Positions 54,222 through 62,524 of a DNA stretch of 64,000 nt are shown piece by piece. Each line of letters starts with the position of its first letter. The stretch's first letter is position 1. This DNA comes from a gamma proteobacterium NOR5-3. GTDB lineage: Bacteria; Pseudomonadota; Gammaproteobacteria; Pseudomonadales; Halieaceae. The translations under genes and the position numbers were made by a program. The DNA lies in NCBI GenBank assembly GCA_000158155.1, contig DS999408.1, positions 153,839-217,838 on the forward strand. Direction: 5' to 3'. The notes beneath the pieces were generated by a model. That model was given only the letters and a program-made list of their open reading frames with translations, made no database searches and was not told where the DNA came from.

Positions 54222-54869
54222 TTACTTCTTTTTGGCTTTCGCTTTAGCTGGTGCTTTTTTCTTGGCTACAGCTTTCGCTTTCTTTGGTGCAGCCTTAGCC
54301 TTCTTGGCGACTTTCTTTACGGCCGCTTTGGCTTTCTTTGGCGCAGCTTTCGCTTTCTTAGCAACTTTCTTTGCTGCCGCTTTCGCTTTCTTTGGCGCGG
54401 CTTTTGCCTTCTTGGCTACAGCTTTTTTCTTCGGAGCTGCTTTGGCCTTTTTGGCAGCAACTTTCTTCTTCGGAGCTGCTTTGGCTTTCTTGGCGGCGGC
54501 CTTTTTCTTTGGCGCTGCTTTTGCCTTCGGTGCTTCAACAGTCAGATCAACTGTTTCTGCGCCCGGTGCATTAAGACCTACCGACTTGATGCCTTTTTCC
54601 ATGCTTAGCGCATTGGAGTACATCTGACTCTTGCCCACTACCTGCCCGTTGGTTGCCTTCATTACAAAATAAGGCTGGCCCTTGGTTGAAGACTTACGCT
54701 CGTAGCGCGCATCTTTATCCGCATTTTTTTTGACAGATGCGATGCCTGCAGTTGCCGAACGTTTATTGTCGTAAGTCTGGCTAGTAAATACGACTTGTCC
54801 ATTTCCCGATTTTAAATTGAAGGAGAACTTTCCAGTTTTTCCCTTCTTAAGCTCAAACTTTCCTGCCAT
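54222..54869 (-). CDS. DUF1508 (YegP-like) protein with histone H1-like tail
   Basis: The 215-residue product has two parts. Residues 1-105 contain two DUF1508/YegP repeats (GKFSFNLKSGNGQVVFTSQTY and, near 68, GQPYFVMKATNGQVVGKSQMY, each cited in part). Residues from about 115 are almost only Ala, Lys, Pro and Val in repeated KKAKAAPKK units, as in histone H1 and bacterial AlgP/H1-like proteins. The tail should bind DNA or RNA without sequence specificity. The ATG is chosen for AAGGGG eight bases upstream. The repetitive tail could expand or contract. Partner domains and role are unknown. Confidence 0.85.
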   Translation of the reverse strand: MAGKFELKKGKTGKFSFNLKSGNGQVVFTSQTYDNKRSATAGIASVKKNADKDARYERKSSTKGQPYFVMKATNGQVVGKSQMYSNALSMEKGIKSVGLNAPGAETVDLTVEAPKAKAAPKKKAAAKKAKAAPKKKVAAKKAKAAPKKKAVAKKAKAAPKKAKAAAKKVAKKAKAAPKKAKAAVKKVAKKAKAAPKKAKAVAKKKAPAKAKAKKK

Positions 54870-55048
54870 GATCAAACCCCTTGAAGCGATCCCGATACCC
54901 AGTCACATTATGTTAGTGCGGATTTACTTGTCCGCAATTAACAGCATAAGGCTTTCACAAGCTATCGCAAGGGTTAAAACCGCATTTCCTGGTAATAAAA
55001 TGCGGTGTGAATATCAGTATTTTGGGGTTAAAAATTGCGAATATCATT

Positions 55049-55693
55049 ATGAATCGAGACTCCGCTTCGCTTTTTGAGCCCGGGATAAACGTACTTCTCC
55101 TTGCTGCTGGCAGTGCTGCCCGTTTTGGATCTGATAAGAGATTGGTGTCTTTTGGATCGATAAATACACTGATATTGCAGGCTATTTCTCAATATACAGA
55201 ACTGGGAATGGAGCTGAAGGTGTGTCTTTCTGCCGCGGATAGAGACGACCTTTTGGCAGCGACGCTCCGCAAGGAGTCCATTGCTTGTCTGCGCTGCACC
55301 CGTGCCGAAGAAGGTATGGGAGCCACCCTGGCGGAGGGTATTGCTGCGCTGGGAGATGTGCCCGGCGTGCTCGTCGCGTTGGCCGATATGCCGGGATTGC
55401 TGCCGCAGACCATTTTGCAGCTTTTGGAAAATGCGGATAGTAATCGCATTGTTTACCCGACCTATGGAGGGCGTAGAGGGCATCCAGTGATTTTTGGTCG
55501 GCGTTTTCTGCCTCTGTTGGGAGCGCTATCCGGTGATCAGGGAGGCAGCACTATTATCAAAGAATATTCTGATAGCTGTGTGGAGATTCCCGTTGATGAC
55601 CCCGGGGTTTTAATGGACGTAGATACGCCGGATGATCTGCGACGCGTGGAGCGACTGTTTCAGGAGCGTTACGCCCCGGGGAAGTCTATCTGA
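55049..55693 (+). CDS. MocA/MobA-like nucleotidyltransferase
   Basis: A 214-residue protein of the NTP-transferase fold, like MocA (molybdopterin cytidylyltransferase) and relatives: INVLLLAAGSAARFGSDKRL at the N-terminus binds NTP, LADMPGLLP carries the metal-binding aspartate, and GRRGHPVIF and the closing VDVDTPDDL motif fit the family. The start is uncertain; the ATG gives MNRDSAS but has no clear ribosome binding site. Its 3' end overlaps the convergent maiA by 25 bases. With moaB and moeA in the same window it may serve a molybdenum hydroxylase. Confidence 0.8.
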   Translation: MNRDSASLFEPGINVLLLAAGSAARFGSDKRLVSFGSINTLILQAISQYTELGMELKVCLSAADRDDLLAATLRKESIACLRCTRAEEGMGATLAEGIAALGDVPGVLVALADMPGLLPQTILQLLENADSNRIVYPTYGGRRGHPVIFGRRFLPLLGALSGDQGGSTIIKEYSDSCVEIPVDDPGVLMDVDTPDDLRRVERLFQERYAPGKSI

Positions 55694-56310
55694 TTCGAGG
55701 GGTGGGCTTTCGAAAAGGCGGGTAAATGCTGGCACCGCTCATCAAGGGCGACGATTTGCGGGAATGGTGACAGGTCTATGCAAAAGCGATAAGCGTTGTA
55801 GACCTGAGGAATGAGAAACACTTCGAGCATTCCGGGATGCTTGCCTAGCGAAAAATCAGTGCCAAAAGTCTCGACGGCGTCTTCTATCGCTTTAAAGCCA
55901 AGGGTAATCCAGTGCGCATACCAGCCGTTCACCTGTTCCCTGTCGAGCGCAAGTGGTCCGCTCAGGTAGCGCAATACTCGTAAGTTGTTCAGGGGGTGAA
56001 TATCGCAGGCGATGTGCTGGCACAGTGCCCGGTGCTGCGCTTTTTGAACCGGGTCCTGTGGGTAGAGCGGCGCGTCGGTGTGCGTTTCTTCCAGCCATTC
56101 TAGTATGGCGCCGGACTGTGCCAGGGTTTCACCAGAGTCGAGGGTTAATGCTGGCACCAGACCCTGAGGGTTGTTCAAAAGGTAGTGCTGCGCACGTTGT
56201 TGATCAGTGCTGAGGTTTACTGGAACGATCGTGTGTTCCAGGCCTTTGAGTTCCAGAGCAATGCGTACTCGATAGGCAGCAGAGGAACGAAAGTAACTAT
56301 AGAGTTCCAT
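55669..56310 (-). CDS. maiA: Maleylacetoacetate isomerase
   Basis: A zeta-class glutathione transferase of 213 residues converting maleylacetoacetate to fumarylacetoacetate. The signature SSAAYRVRIALELKGL with the catalytic serine is at residues 9-24, and QSGAILEWLEE binds glutathione. It is the last gene of the hmgA-FAH-maiA unit, starting three bases after the upstream stop codon. Confidence 0.95.
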   Translation of the reverse strand: MELYSYFRSSAAYRVRIALELKGLEHTIVPVNLSTDQQRAQHYLLNNPQGLVPALTLDSGETLAQSGAILEWLEETHTDAPLYPQDPVQKAQHRALCQHIACDIHPLNNLRVLRYLSGPLALDREQVNGWYAHWITLGFKAIEDAVETFGTDFSLGKHPGMLEVFLIPQVYNAYRFCIDLSPFPQIVALDERCQHLPAFSKAHPSNQIDFPGA

Positions 56311-56313
56311 CGC

Positions 56314-57306
56314 CTAGTCTTTTGGCGGGACGTAGCGCACGATGATCTGGTCGATAGCCCCAAAAATTGATTTATGCTCTGCATCGAGCATTTCAATGTG
56401 GATGCGGTCTCCAAAACTCATAAAAGGGGTGCTGGGTTGCCCATTCTTGATGGTTTCCAGGCATCGTATTTCCGCCAGGCAGCATGAACCTGCTGCAGAT
56501 CCGACATTCGCGACTGTTCCAGATCCAATCACGGCGCCGGTCATGAGTGAGCGTGATTTCGCGCAGTGTGCGATGAGTGTCGGGAAATCAAAAGTCATGT
56601 CTTGCCCGGCGTTTGGTGCTCCCACCAACCCTCCGTTATAGGTGGTGCGCATTGGCAGGTGTAGGCGCGATCCATCCCAGGCATCTCCCAGCTCATCCGG
56701 TGTTACCAGCACGGGCGTAAACGCGGTCCATGGCTTGGACTGGTAGAAACCAAACTGCTTGGCAAGCTCGCCGGGAATCAGGTTTCTCAGAGATACGTCG
56801 TTCACCAGACCCAGGAGTTTGATGTGGCCGGCGGCCTGAATGGGCGTGACGCCCGCAGGGACATCATCGGTAACCACAACGACTTCAGCTTCGAAATCGA
56901 TGCCCCATTCCTCGCTCTCAACTTCTACGGGATCGTGCGGACCGATGAACGCGTCAGATGCGCCCATATAGACCAGGGGGTCTTCCCAGAAAGACGCGGG
57001 CAGTTCGGCGCCCCGCGCTTTGCGCACGAGCTCAACATGCGTGACATAGGCGCTGCCATCGGCCCAGTGATAGCTTCGTGGCAGGGGGGCTGCGCAGCGA
57101 CGGGTATCGAAGGGTTCGGCGTCATCGTGGGTGCCCTGGCACAGCCGCGCGTATTCTTGCTCCAGCCGAGGAGCAATATTGGCCCAGTCATCCAGGGCAG
57201 CCTGGAGGGTGGGGGCTATGTGGCTCGCAGAGCAACATGTCTTGAGTTCCTTGTCGACGATCATAAGAAGACCGTCACGACCGGATTTGTAGGAGGCGAC
57301 TTTCAT
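56314..57306 (-). CDS. Fumarylacetoacetate hydrolase family protein
   Basis: A 330-residue FAH-fold protein that should cleave fumarylacetoacetate to fumarate and acetoacetate, the last step of tyrosine breakdown. Metal-ligand segments are visible: DFEAEVVVVTDDVP (Glu pair), LGLVNDVSLRN, and GSGTVANVG for the substrate pocket. It is shorter than the 420-residue eukaryotic-type FahA and like the short form found next to maiA in Shewanella. The ATG has AAGGAAA upstream; longer in-frame codons lack one. Function is assigned mainly from context. Confidence 0.9.
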   Translation of the reverse strand: MKVASYKSGRDGLLMIVDKELKTCCSASHIAPTLQAALDDWANIAPRLEQEYARLCQGTHDDAEPFDTRRCAAPLPRSYHWADGSAYVTHVELVRKARGAELPASFWEDPLVYMGASDAFIGPHDPVEVESEEWGIDFEAEVVVVTDDVPAGVTPIQAAGHIKLLGLVNDVSLRNLIPGELAKQFGFYQSKPWTAFTPVLVTPDELGDAWDGSRLHLPMRTTYNGGLVGAPNAGQDMTFDFPTLIAHCAKSRSLMTGAVIGSGTVANVGSAAGSCCLAEIRCLETIKNGQPSTPFMSFGDRIHIEMLDAEHKSIFGAIDQIIVRYVPPKD

Positions 57307-57335
57307 TCGGAGTTTCCTTTCGTCGATGGAGTGTC

Positions 57336-58469
57336 TCAAGCGCCCTGGCTGCGCCAGGAGTTGACGTAGTCGGGATTTTCAACCGGCTTTATAGCGTCTT
57401 GAATCTGTAGTGCTCGCCGTGTGTCGATCATTACCGCAACCTCGTCAGTCTCTTTGGCTGGATCGTGCTGGGACTTGTGCAGGGCTTTGGGGTGAGGGCC
57501 ATGAGCGAAGCCGCAGGGATGGTAGGTGATCATCCCTGCTTCGATATTATCGCGGCTAAAGAAGTTGCCGCGGTGGTAGAACAGTACTTCGTCGTAGTCG
57601 TCGTTGTTGTGATAGAACGGAACCTTCAGGGCGCCAGGATCAGTCTCGATAGGTCGGGGGCAGAATGTGCAAACCACGAAGCCTCCGCCCACAAAGGTTG
57701 TGTGTGCCGATGGTGGCAGGTGATAGCGATGACTCATTACCGGACGTATATCTCGCCAGTTCAATCGCAGTACCGTGTTGCTGCCATGCCAACCCACGGC
57801 GTCCAGGGGATTAAAGGGAAACGTGACAATGCTCACCTCGTCGTGGCGCTTTATGTGTACGTCCCAGTTGTCTTCGCTTTGCTGCGCTAAAAAGGCTTCG
57901 TTGATGTGTGGATGATCCAGTATCGCGGGATCAAAGACTGCATGGGGACCCAACATGCCTCGGTCGGGCAACTGATAGGCGCCATCGCGATCTTCGATGA
58001 TCAGGCATTCCACGGGCTCCGCTGGTTCCATGCGCCAGGCAGTGCCCCGGGGTATGACCAGATAGTCTCCATCGCGAAAATCCAGCTGACCGTAATCGCA
58101 GTACAGCGAGCCGCTGCCGTTGTGAATAAATAGAAGATCGTCGCCATCGCTGTTGCGCACCAGGTGACGCATGGCGCTGCTGCAGTGCCAAAAACGCAGG
58201 GCAACATCACCGTTGGCGAGCAATGCCTTTTGCGAGAACGGCGATTCGCTGAGCGAGTCCAGCTGCGTGAGGTCGAAGGCATAGGGGCGAAGGGGGCCCT
58301 TCCAGTCTATCCAGGCGGTCGGGGGGTGCCGATGGTGAATATGACTGGCGGGTCCAAAAAAACCTTCCCGGCCCATCTCCCGCTCATAGGTCCCCTCGGG
58401 GAGATCGCAATGCGCCTGCCGCGAGTGTTGTCCTTCGCGAATTACATGGGGAAACCACTGTCGGCTCAT
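57336..58469 (-). CDS. hmgA: Homogentisate 1,2-dioxygenase
   Basis: Opens the ring of homogentisate to maleylacetoacetate using Fe2+ and O2. The 377-residue product starts SRQWFPHVIREG and has the cupin metal region in its C-terminal half: FYHNNDDYDEVLFYH and YHPCGFAHGPHP. It is first in the hmgA-FAH-maiA unit and divergent from marR. A palindromic operator lies about 40 bases upstream of its start. Confidence 0.95.
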   Translation of the reverse strand: MSRQWFPHVIREGQHSRQAHCDLPEGTYEREMGREGFFGPASHIHHRHPPTAWIDWKGPLRPYAFDLTQLDSLSESPFSQKALLANGDVALRFWHCSSAMRHLVRNSDGDDLLFIHNGSGSLYCDYGQLDFRDGDYLVIPRGTAWRMEPAEPVECLIIEDRDGAYQLPDRGMLGPHAVFDPAILDHPHINEAFLAQQSEDNWDVHIKRHDEVSIVTFPFNPLDAVGWHGSNTVLRLNWRDIRPVMSHRYHLPPSAHTTFVGGGFVVCTFCPRPIETDPGALKVPFYHNNDDYDEVLFYHRGNFFSRDNIEAGMITYHPCGFAHGPHPKALHKSQHDPAKETDEVAVMIDTRRALQIQDAIKPVENPDYVNSWRSQGA

Positions 58470-58487
58470 GCCCTCAATCCTTTTCTC

Positions 58488-58493
58488 TTGACA
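58488..58493 (+). promoter_or_regulatory. Possible -35 element of the marR promoter
   Basis: A perfect TTGACA stands 14 bases before the 18-bp palindrome; a -10 at the usual distance would fall inside the palindrome (TTTCAT, a weak match). If this is the marR promoter, the operator covers its -10 region, which fits autorepression. Confidence 0.4.
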
Positions 58494-58507
58494 GAATGCC
58501 AGCATAC

Positions 58508-58525
58508 TAGTTTCATATGAAACTA
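58508..58525. promoter_or_regulatory. Palindromic operator between hmgA and marR
   Basis: TAGTTTCATATGAAACTA is a perfect 18-bp palindrome in the 76-base gap between two divergent transcription units. Length and symmetry suit a MarR dimer, so the neighbouring MarR protein is the natural candidate for binding; an aromatic intermediate would be the likely ligand. Binding is an inference. Confidence 0.75.
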
Positions 58526-58545
58526 TCTAGCACCCGGGTACTACT

Positions 58546-59022
58546 GTGAAAGCGCTTTTTCAACTTGAGAAATTTTTGCCGTACCGCTTTGATCGTCTGG
58601 CAAAACACATTAGCGTATCTCTTGCCGGGGTGTATCGCCGCCGTTTTAATGTGACGGTGCCGCAGTGGCGGATTCTTGCCCTGCTTCACGAAACGCCCCA
58701 CATGAGCGCCAAAGATATCGCGCGGCAAGGTAACCTCGATAAAGTTATGGTCTCCCGGGCCTTAGTGGGGCTGGAGGAGCGCGGCTTGCTCGAGCGGTAT
58801 ATCAGCGCGGAGGATGCCCGAGTTAATGAGCTGTGCCTTACCAGCACTGGTACTCGACTGTTTGAGTCCATCGCGCCGCTAGCGCTTGATTGGGAAGCTG
58901 ACTTTCTCAAAGTGCTTACGCCGCAAGAACGGGGCGCTCTGGAGCGGATCCTCAGCAAGTTGGAGCAACATGCAAAGTCAGAAGCTCCCGCCTTAACTGT
59001 AATAGAGAGTGCAATATCGTGA
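58546..59022 (+). CDS. MarR family transcriptional regulator
   Basis: A 158-residue winged-helix repressor-type protein. The recognition region is MSAKDIARQGNLDKVMVSRAL (cited in part) near residues 53-73, followed by the wing ERYISAEDARVNELCLT. The start is GTG with a weak ribosome binding site. It overlaps the hydroxylase gene by four bases and faces hmgA across an 18-bp palindrome, so it probably regulates aromatic amino acid breakdown. In Pseudomonas putida the equivalent regulator HmgR is of the IclR family, so this is a different solution. Confidence 0.9.
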   Translation: MKALFQLEKFLPYRFDRLAKHISVSLAGVYRRRFNVTVPQWRILALLHETPHMSAKDIARQGNLDKVMVSRALVGLEERGLLERYISAEDARVNELCLTSTGTRLFESIAPLALDWEADFLKVLTPQERGALERILSKLEQHAKSEAPALTVIESAIS

Positions 59023-60770
59023 GCTTTGTGTCGCCCAGTCAGGAAGAGATCGTCGCCAGTTTGCCTTTGCATCTCCGGCCTTTCGTCGCCGTTCAGGATC
59101 CGCAGAGCCAATACACTCCCCGCGATCATGCAGTTTGGCGCTTCCTTATGACCGCGCTCACCCGGGCGCTTGCCGATACTGCGCATCCGGTGTACCTCGA
59201 AGGCTTGGCAAGAACGGGGATTGCCCTGGACCACATACCGTCTATCGACGAAATGAACAGCTGTCTGGCCAAGTTGGGCTGGCGGGCGGTGGTGGTGGAT
59301 GGTTTTATACCGCCGGCTATTTTTATGGAGTTTCAGGCGCTCAAGGTGTTGGTGATTGCCCTGGAGATGCGCAGCGTTGAGCATCTTTTATATACGCCGG
59401 CTCCGGACATTCTTCATGAATCAGCGGGACATGCGCCATTTTTGATCGATGTCGATTACGCCGAATTTTTGCAGCGGTTTGGTGAGGTGGGCATGCAGGC
59501 GATCGCGAGCCAGCATGATCATGAGCTTTACGAGGCCATTCGCGCACTATCCATTTTAAAAGAGGATCCGCGCACCGCCTCAAAGGAGATTGCTGAGGCC
59601 GAAGCGCGGCTCGCAGCGCTAGCGGCAAGCGAAGAGCAGCCGTCCGAAGCCGCGTTGTTAACCCGGCTACATTGGTGGACGGTGGAATACGGACTTGTGG
59701 GCGAGCTCGAGGACTATCGACTGTTCGGTGCTGGTCTGTTGTCTTCCCTGGGTGAGAGCCAAAGTTGCAGAGATGATGAGCTGGTGCGCAAGATCCCGCT
59801 CACGGTCAATGCGGTAGAGACGCCCTATGACATCACTTCTACGCAGCCGCAGTTGTTCGTAACACGCAGCTGTAAACATATGAGCCAGATTCTCGAGGAA
59901 TTCGCGGCGACCATGGCCGCGCGGACCGGTGGCGCCCAGGGGCTTCGCAAAGCTATCGATTCCGGGGTCGTTTGCACCGCGCAGTACGATTCCGGTGTTC
60001 AGGTCAGCGGTGTGATATCCGACATGCTTTGCGATGCGGTAGGCAATGTGACTTACCTGCAGACCCAGGGGCCAACGCAGCTGGCCTGGCGCGGCAAAGA
60101 GCTTTATGGGCACTCCACGGCGAGTCACAAAGAGGGCTTTGGCTCGCCGGTGGGCTTGCTCAAGGACTTCAGCCGCTGTTTGTCGCTGTACACAGTAGAC
60201 GAGCTGAAAGCCCATCGTATTGTGGTGGGCGAGCTGGTGCATCTCGAGTTTCTATCGGGTATCAGTGTTCGCGGTCGACTCGAGGGTGTGGTTCGACAGG
60301 AGCACCGTAACCTTTTGCTGAGCTTTAGTGCTTGCACGGTCACGACTCTGAAGGGCCGAACCTTGTTTCAGCCTGAGTGGGGTCGCTTTGATATGGCTGT
60401 GGGCGGCCGTATTGCCAGCGTTTTTGGTGGCGTTGCCGACCGGGAGAGTTTTCAGCTCTACAAACCCCTGCCGCGTACAGTAACCCCATCCCGGCAGGCA
60501 GATCCAAGACTCATGTCTGCCTACGCCATGCTCGCCGACTTGCACGTTGCTTCGCTAACAGCAGATGAGGCCCAGCTGCAGTCCATAGACAATATTTTTA
60601 ACGACTATCCTGCAGAGTGGCTGCTCCGCGCAGAGGTTCTGCGGCTGGATATGGATGCCTTGCCCGAGGAGATTAAGTTAAGGGCGGCGCGGGAGCTGGA
60701 CGAGTTGGCGGTGGAGCACCAGCATCGCCGAGCGCTGGCGTTGGTGTTTCCGGGGCAGTTTTCTGGCTAG
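59019..60770 (+). CDS. Long-form aromatic amino acid hydroxylase (phenylalanine 4-monooxygenase-like)
   Basis: A pterin- and iron-dependent hydroxylase of 583 residues. The catalytic domain lies in roughly the first 290 residues, with iron ligands H133 and H138 in PDILHESAGHAPF and E223 in WWTVEYGLVG. Bacterial PhhA proteins are about 260-300 residues, so a C-terminal extension of nearly 300 residues, without a motif I recognise, follows the catalytic core. The start GTG overlaps the marR stop by four bases. Together with hmgA, FAH and maiA it would channel phenylalanine through tyrosine to fumarate and acetoacetate; the tyrosine aminotransferase, HPP dioxygenase and PhhB are not in the window. 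Confidence 0.9.
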   Translation: MSFVSPSQEEIVASLPLHLRPFVAVQDPQSQYTPRDHAVWRFLMTALTRALADTAHPVYLEGLARTGIALDHIPSIDEMNSCLAKLGWRAVVVDGFIPPAIFMEFQALKVLVIALEMRSVEHLLYTPAPDILHESAGHAPFLIDVDYAEFLQRFGEVGMQAIASQHDHELYEAIRALSILKEDPRTASKEIAEAEARLAALAASEEQPSEAALLTRLHWWTVEYGLVGELEDYRLFGAGLLSSLGESQSCRDDELVRKIPLTVNAVETPYDITSTQPQLFVTRSCKHMSQILEEFAATMAARTGGAQGLRKAIDSGVVCTAQYDSGVQVSGVISDMLCDAVGNVTYLQTQGPTQLAWRGKELYGHSTASHKEGFGSPVGLLKDFSRCLSLYTVDELKAHRIVVGELVHLEFLSGISVRGRLEGVVRQEHRNLLLSFSACTVTTLKGRTLFQPEWGRFDMAVGGRIASVFGGVADRESFQLYKPLPRTVTPSRQADPRLMSAYAMLADLHVASLTADEAQLQSIDNIFNDYPAEWLLRAEVLRLDMDALPEEIKLRAARELDELAVEHQHRRALALVFPGQFSG

Positions 60771-60962
60771 CCCAGAAGAGTCTGCTGGTTTTGGCAGCTT
60801 TCGTCTATTTTGCGACGTTCGGGACTAGGTGAGCGCGAAGACTGTTTCTCACCCAAAACCGCCACCCGAAGGCCCCAGTTTCCTTACTTCAGCCCAAGAA
60901 GCGGGTTAGCATTATGCGGTGTCGTATCGCAAAATGGCCCTCTCCACACTGAGGGTAGGCAC

Positions 60963-61523
60963 TTGAATCTTTTCGAGTACATTCTAATTCTGACGTCTGT
61001 GATCTATGCACTCTCGGTAGCGCAGATTCTCTCGGGCGTGAGCAGGATGGCACAGTCAAAAGCCCAAGCTCCGAGTTACCTGCCATCAAGAATTTGGGCT
61101 CTAAATCTTTTCATCACGATTTTTCTGGTCTGGTGGGCAACGTGGGAGTTCAGAGAGGCTGAGTGGAGCTTCGCTGGATATGTATACCTACTGATTGCGC
61201 CCACGCTTCTTTTCTTATCCTCTTCGTTGCTGCTTCCGAGCGACGCGCCGGGAGTAGAGTTCAGTGAAGAATCGAACTTCACTGGAGTCAAAGGATTGTT
61301 CTTTACGTCCTATGCAGCAGGCGTGATAGCCATTAGCGTCGATGGTAGCGTCCTGTCTGACGAGTCTATTTGGAATACGGGAAGGTACTTCCAGGTTGCG
61401 CTGTTCGCGCCGACAGTGTGTGGGCTCTTCGTCTCAGGCAGAGCGGCTCAGTTACTTATTGCTATGTCAGTTCTAGCTGCACTAATCGCTGCCAGTGTGC
61501 TCCGATTCTGGCTTCCTCGATGA
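60963..61523 (+). CDS. Integral membrane protein of unknown function
   Basis: A 186-residue protein with five to six hydrophobic helices and short loops, starting NLFEYILILTSVIYALSVAQ. I recognise no family. The TTG start at 60963 is set by GAGGGTAGG just upstream; the frame is open further upstream but those residues are polar and unlike the rest. Base composition is more AT-rich than the catabolic genes before it. An inverted repeat right after its stop may be its terminator. First gene of an accessory region. Confidence 0.7.
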   Translation: MNLFEYILILTSVIYALSVAQILSGVSRMAQSKAQAPSYLPSRIWALNLFITIFLVWWATWEFREAEWSFAGYVYLLIAPTLLFLSSSLLLPSDAPGVEFSEESNFTGVKGLFFTSYAAGVIAISVDGSVLSDESIWNTGRYFQVALFAPTVCGLFVSGRAAQLLIAMSVLAALIAASVLRFWLPR

Positions 61524-61535
61524 TTCCGAGGGCAC

Positions 61536-61573
61536 GCAATTTCGAAAGCAGGAATGAAATCGGTCGAAATTGC
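61536..61573. terminator. Inverted repeat after the membrane protein gene
   Basis: GCAATTTCGA (61536-61545) and TCGAAATTGC (61564-61573) are perfect 10-base arms around 18 bases, 12 bases after the stop codon. There is only a short TTTT 8 bases beyond. It could be a terminator or part of a repeat unit. Confidence 0.4.
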
Positions 61574-61593
61574 ATCCTGATTTTGCCAGCTTA

Positions 61594-61629
61594 AAGGTGT
61601 TTTGAGTCATTGCTAAAGACCCTTTTCGC
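61594..61629. repeat. Accessory-region dispersed repeat, copy 1
   Basis: GGTGTTTTGAGTCATTGC followed by TAAAGACC. It agrees with copy 2 (62295-62331) at 29 of 36 bases. It lies about 90 bases before the next start codon. Confidence 0.7.
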
Positions 61630-61719
61630 ATGAGCGTGGTCTCTCGTTTATGATTGAACGAATCGGTTGTCGTCTGCCGGAGCCGTCCGCACTGCCAAAA
61701 CTCGCAAAGGAAATTACTT

Positions 61720-62196
61720 ATGACTAATCGCAGTCTGAATACGTGGGTCGCGGTCGCCGAAATCATCTCTGCTGTGGCGGTCGTGTTATCGCTTATCTAC
61801 GTGGGGCTGGAAATACGACGGACTACGTTGGAGTCTGACGCGGACATTCAAGCAGAACTCTTGACTTACACCCTCCAACGTCGGGTACTGGTGATTGAGA
61901 ATGACGGACTCTCCCGCATTTTGACCACAGGCTACGACGATCCGAGTAAACTCACCGCCGAAGAGCGTCTTCGATTTCAGTACTACATAGACCTCCTTTT
62001 TGTTGCTTGGGAGCGCGCCCACCTTGCAAGACAAGCAGGTGTGTTTTCGCAGGGAATATACGATGACTGGAAGGATTGGTTTACATCGGTGGCAATGCGA
62101 GACCCTGCGTTTGTTTGGCCGATGGTTCGCGATTCACAGTCATTTCCCAAATCATTTATCGAAGAGGTTAATGAAAGCTTGCAACAGCCTAGGTGA
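61720..62196 (+). CDS. Small membrane-anchored protein of unknown function
   Basis: A 158-residue protein with one N-terminal transmembrane helix (about residues 10-30, VAVAEIISAVAVVLSLIYVG) followed by GLEIRRTTLES and a helical soluble domain with many aromatic residues (YYIDLLFVAWERAHLARQ). The layout resembles other small proteobacterial proteins with a one-helix anchor and a DUF-type cytosolic or periplasmic part, but I cannot name the family. The ATG is set by AAAGGAAA seven bases upstream. Confidence 0.75.
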   Translation: MTNRSLNTWVAVAEIISAVAVVLSLIYVGLEIRRTTLESDADIQAELLTYTLQRRVLVIENDGLSRILTTGYDDPSKLTAEERLRFQYYIDLLFVAWERAHLARQAGVFSQGIYDDWKDWFTSVAMRDPAFVWPMVRDSQSFPKSFIEEVNESLQQPR

Positions 62197-62524
62197 GCGA
62201 ATCAGCCGGTTGGCAACGAATCCCCCGAATTGTGTCTGCTGTCGACTGCGCCCTTTAAAGCGTAGCAGTCTGGAGGTCGCTCAATGACCGCCTTGAGGTG
62301 TTCTGAGCCATTGCTAAAGACCGCTCCCGCCTATTTTGAGATGTTGGGCCGATGCCCCTTTCAACTGCGGTCGGCCAGCTATGACGCGGTGTTAGGTATT
62401 TTTGAACTTCTCGACAGCAGTCATTCGCATTTAGGCCCCAAAACAGTCGAATTCGACTCATAGACGTCATTCGGGGCGCCCTAATTCTTGTAACATCTAA
62501 GGTCAATTTCGGCTGGAATCTTCA
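62197..62524. other. Gene-free stretch with dispersed repeat
   Basis: This 328-base gap contains repeat copy 2 and otherwise AT/GC-mixed sequence without a supported gene. An 83-codon frame on the minus strand crosses the repeat, but it has no ribosome binding site and is not conserved in copy 3. Confidence 0.5.
62295..62331. repeat. Accessory-region dispersed repeat, copy 2
   Basis: GAGGTGTTCTGAGCCATTGC followed by TAAAGACCGCTCCCGCC. It matches copy 3 (63502-63538) at 32 of 37 bases. It lies about 190 bases before the DUF6090-like gene. Confidence 0.75.

Noticed and set aside
54232..54627. Plus-strand frame rich in Ala and Phe opposite the DUF1508/H1-like gene
   Set aside because: It is the complement of the Lys/Ala repeat tail; the minus-strand gene has a good start signal and known domains.
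61482..62506. Two minus-strand frames sharing a similar peptide (SLAM-A/T-QNT) at repeat copies 1 and 2
   Set aside because: The likeness is explained by the DNA repeat; copy 3 has a stop in that frame and neither frame has an initiation signal.
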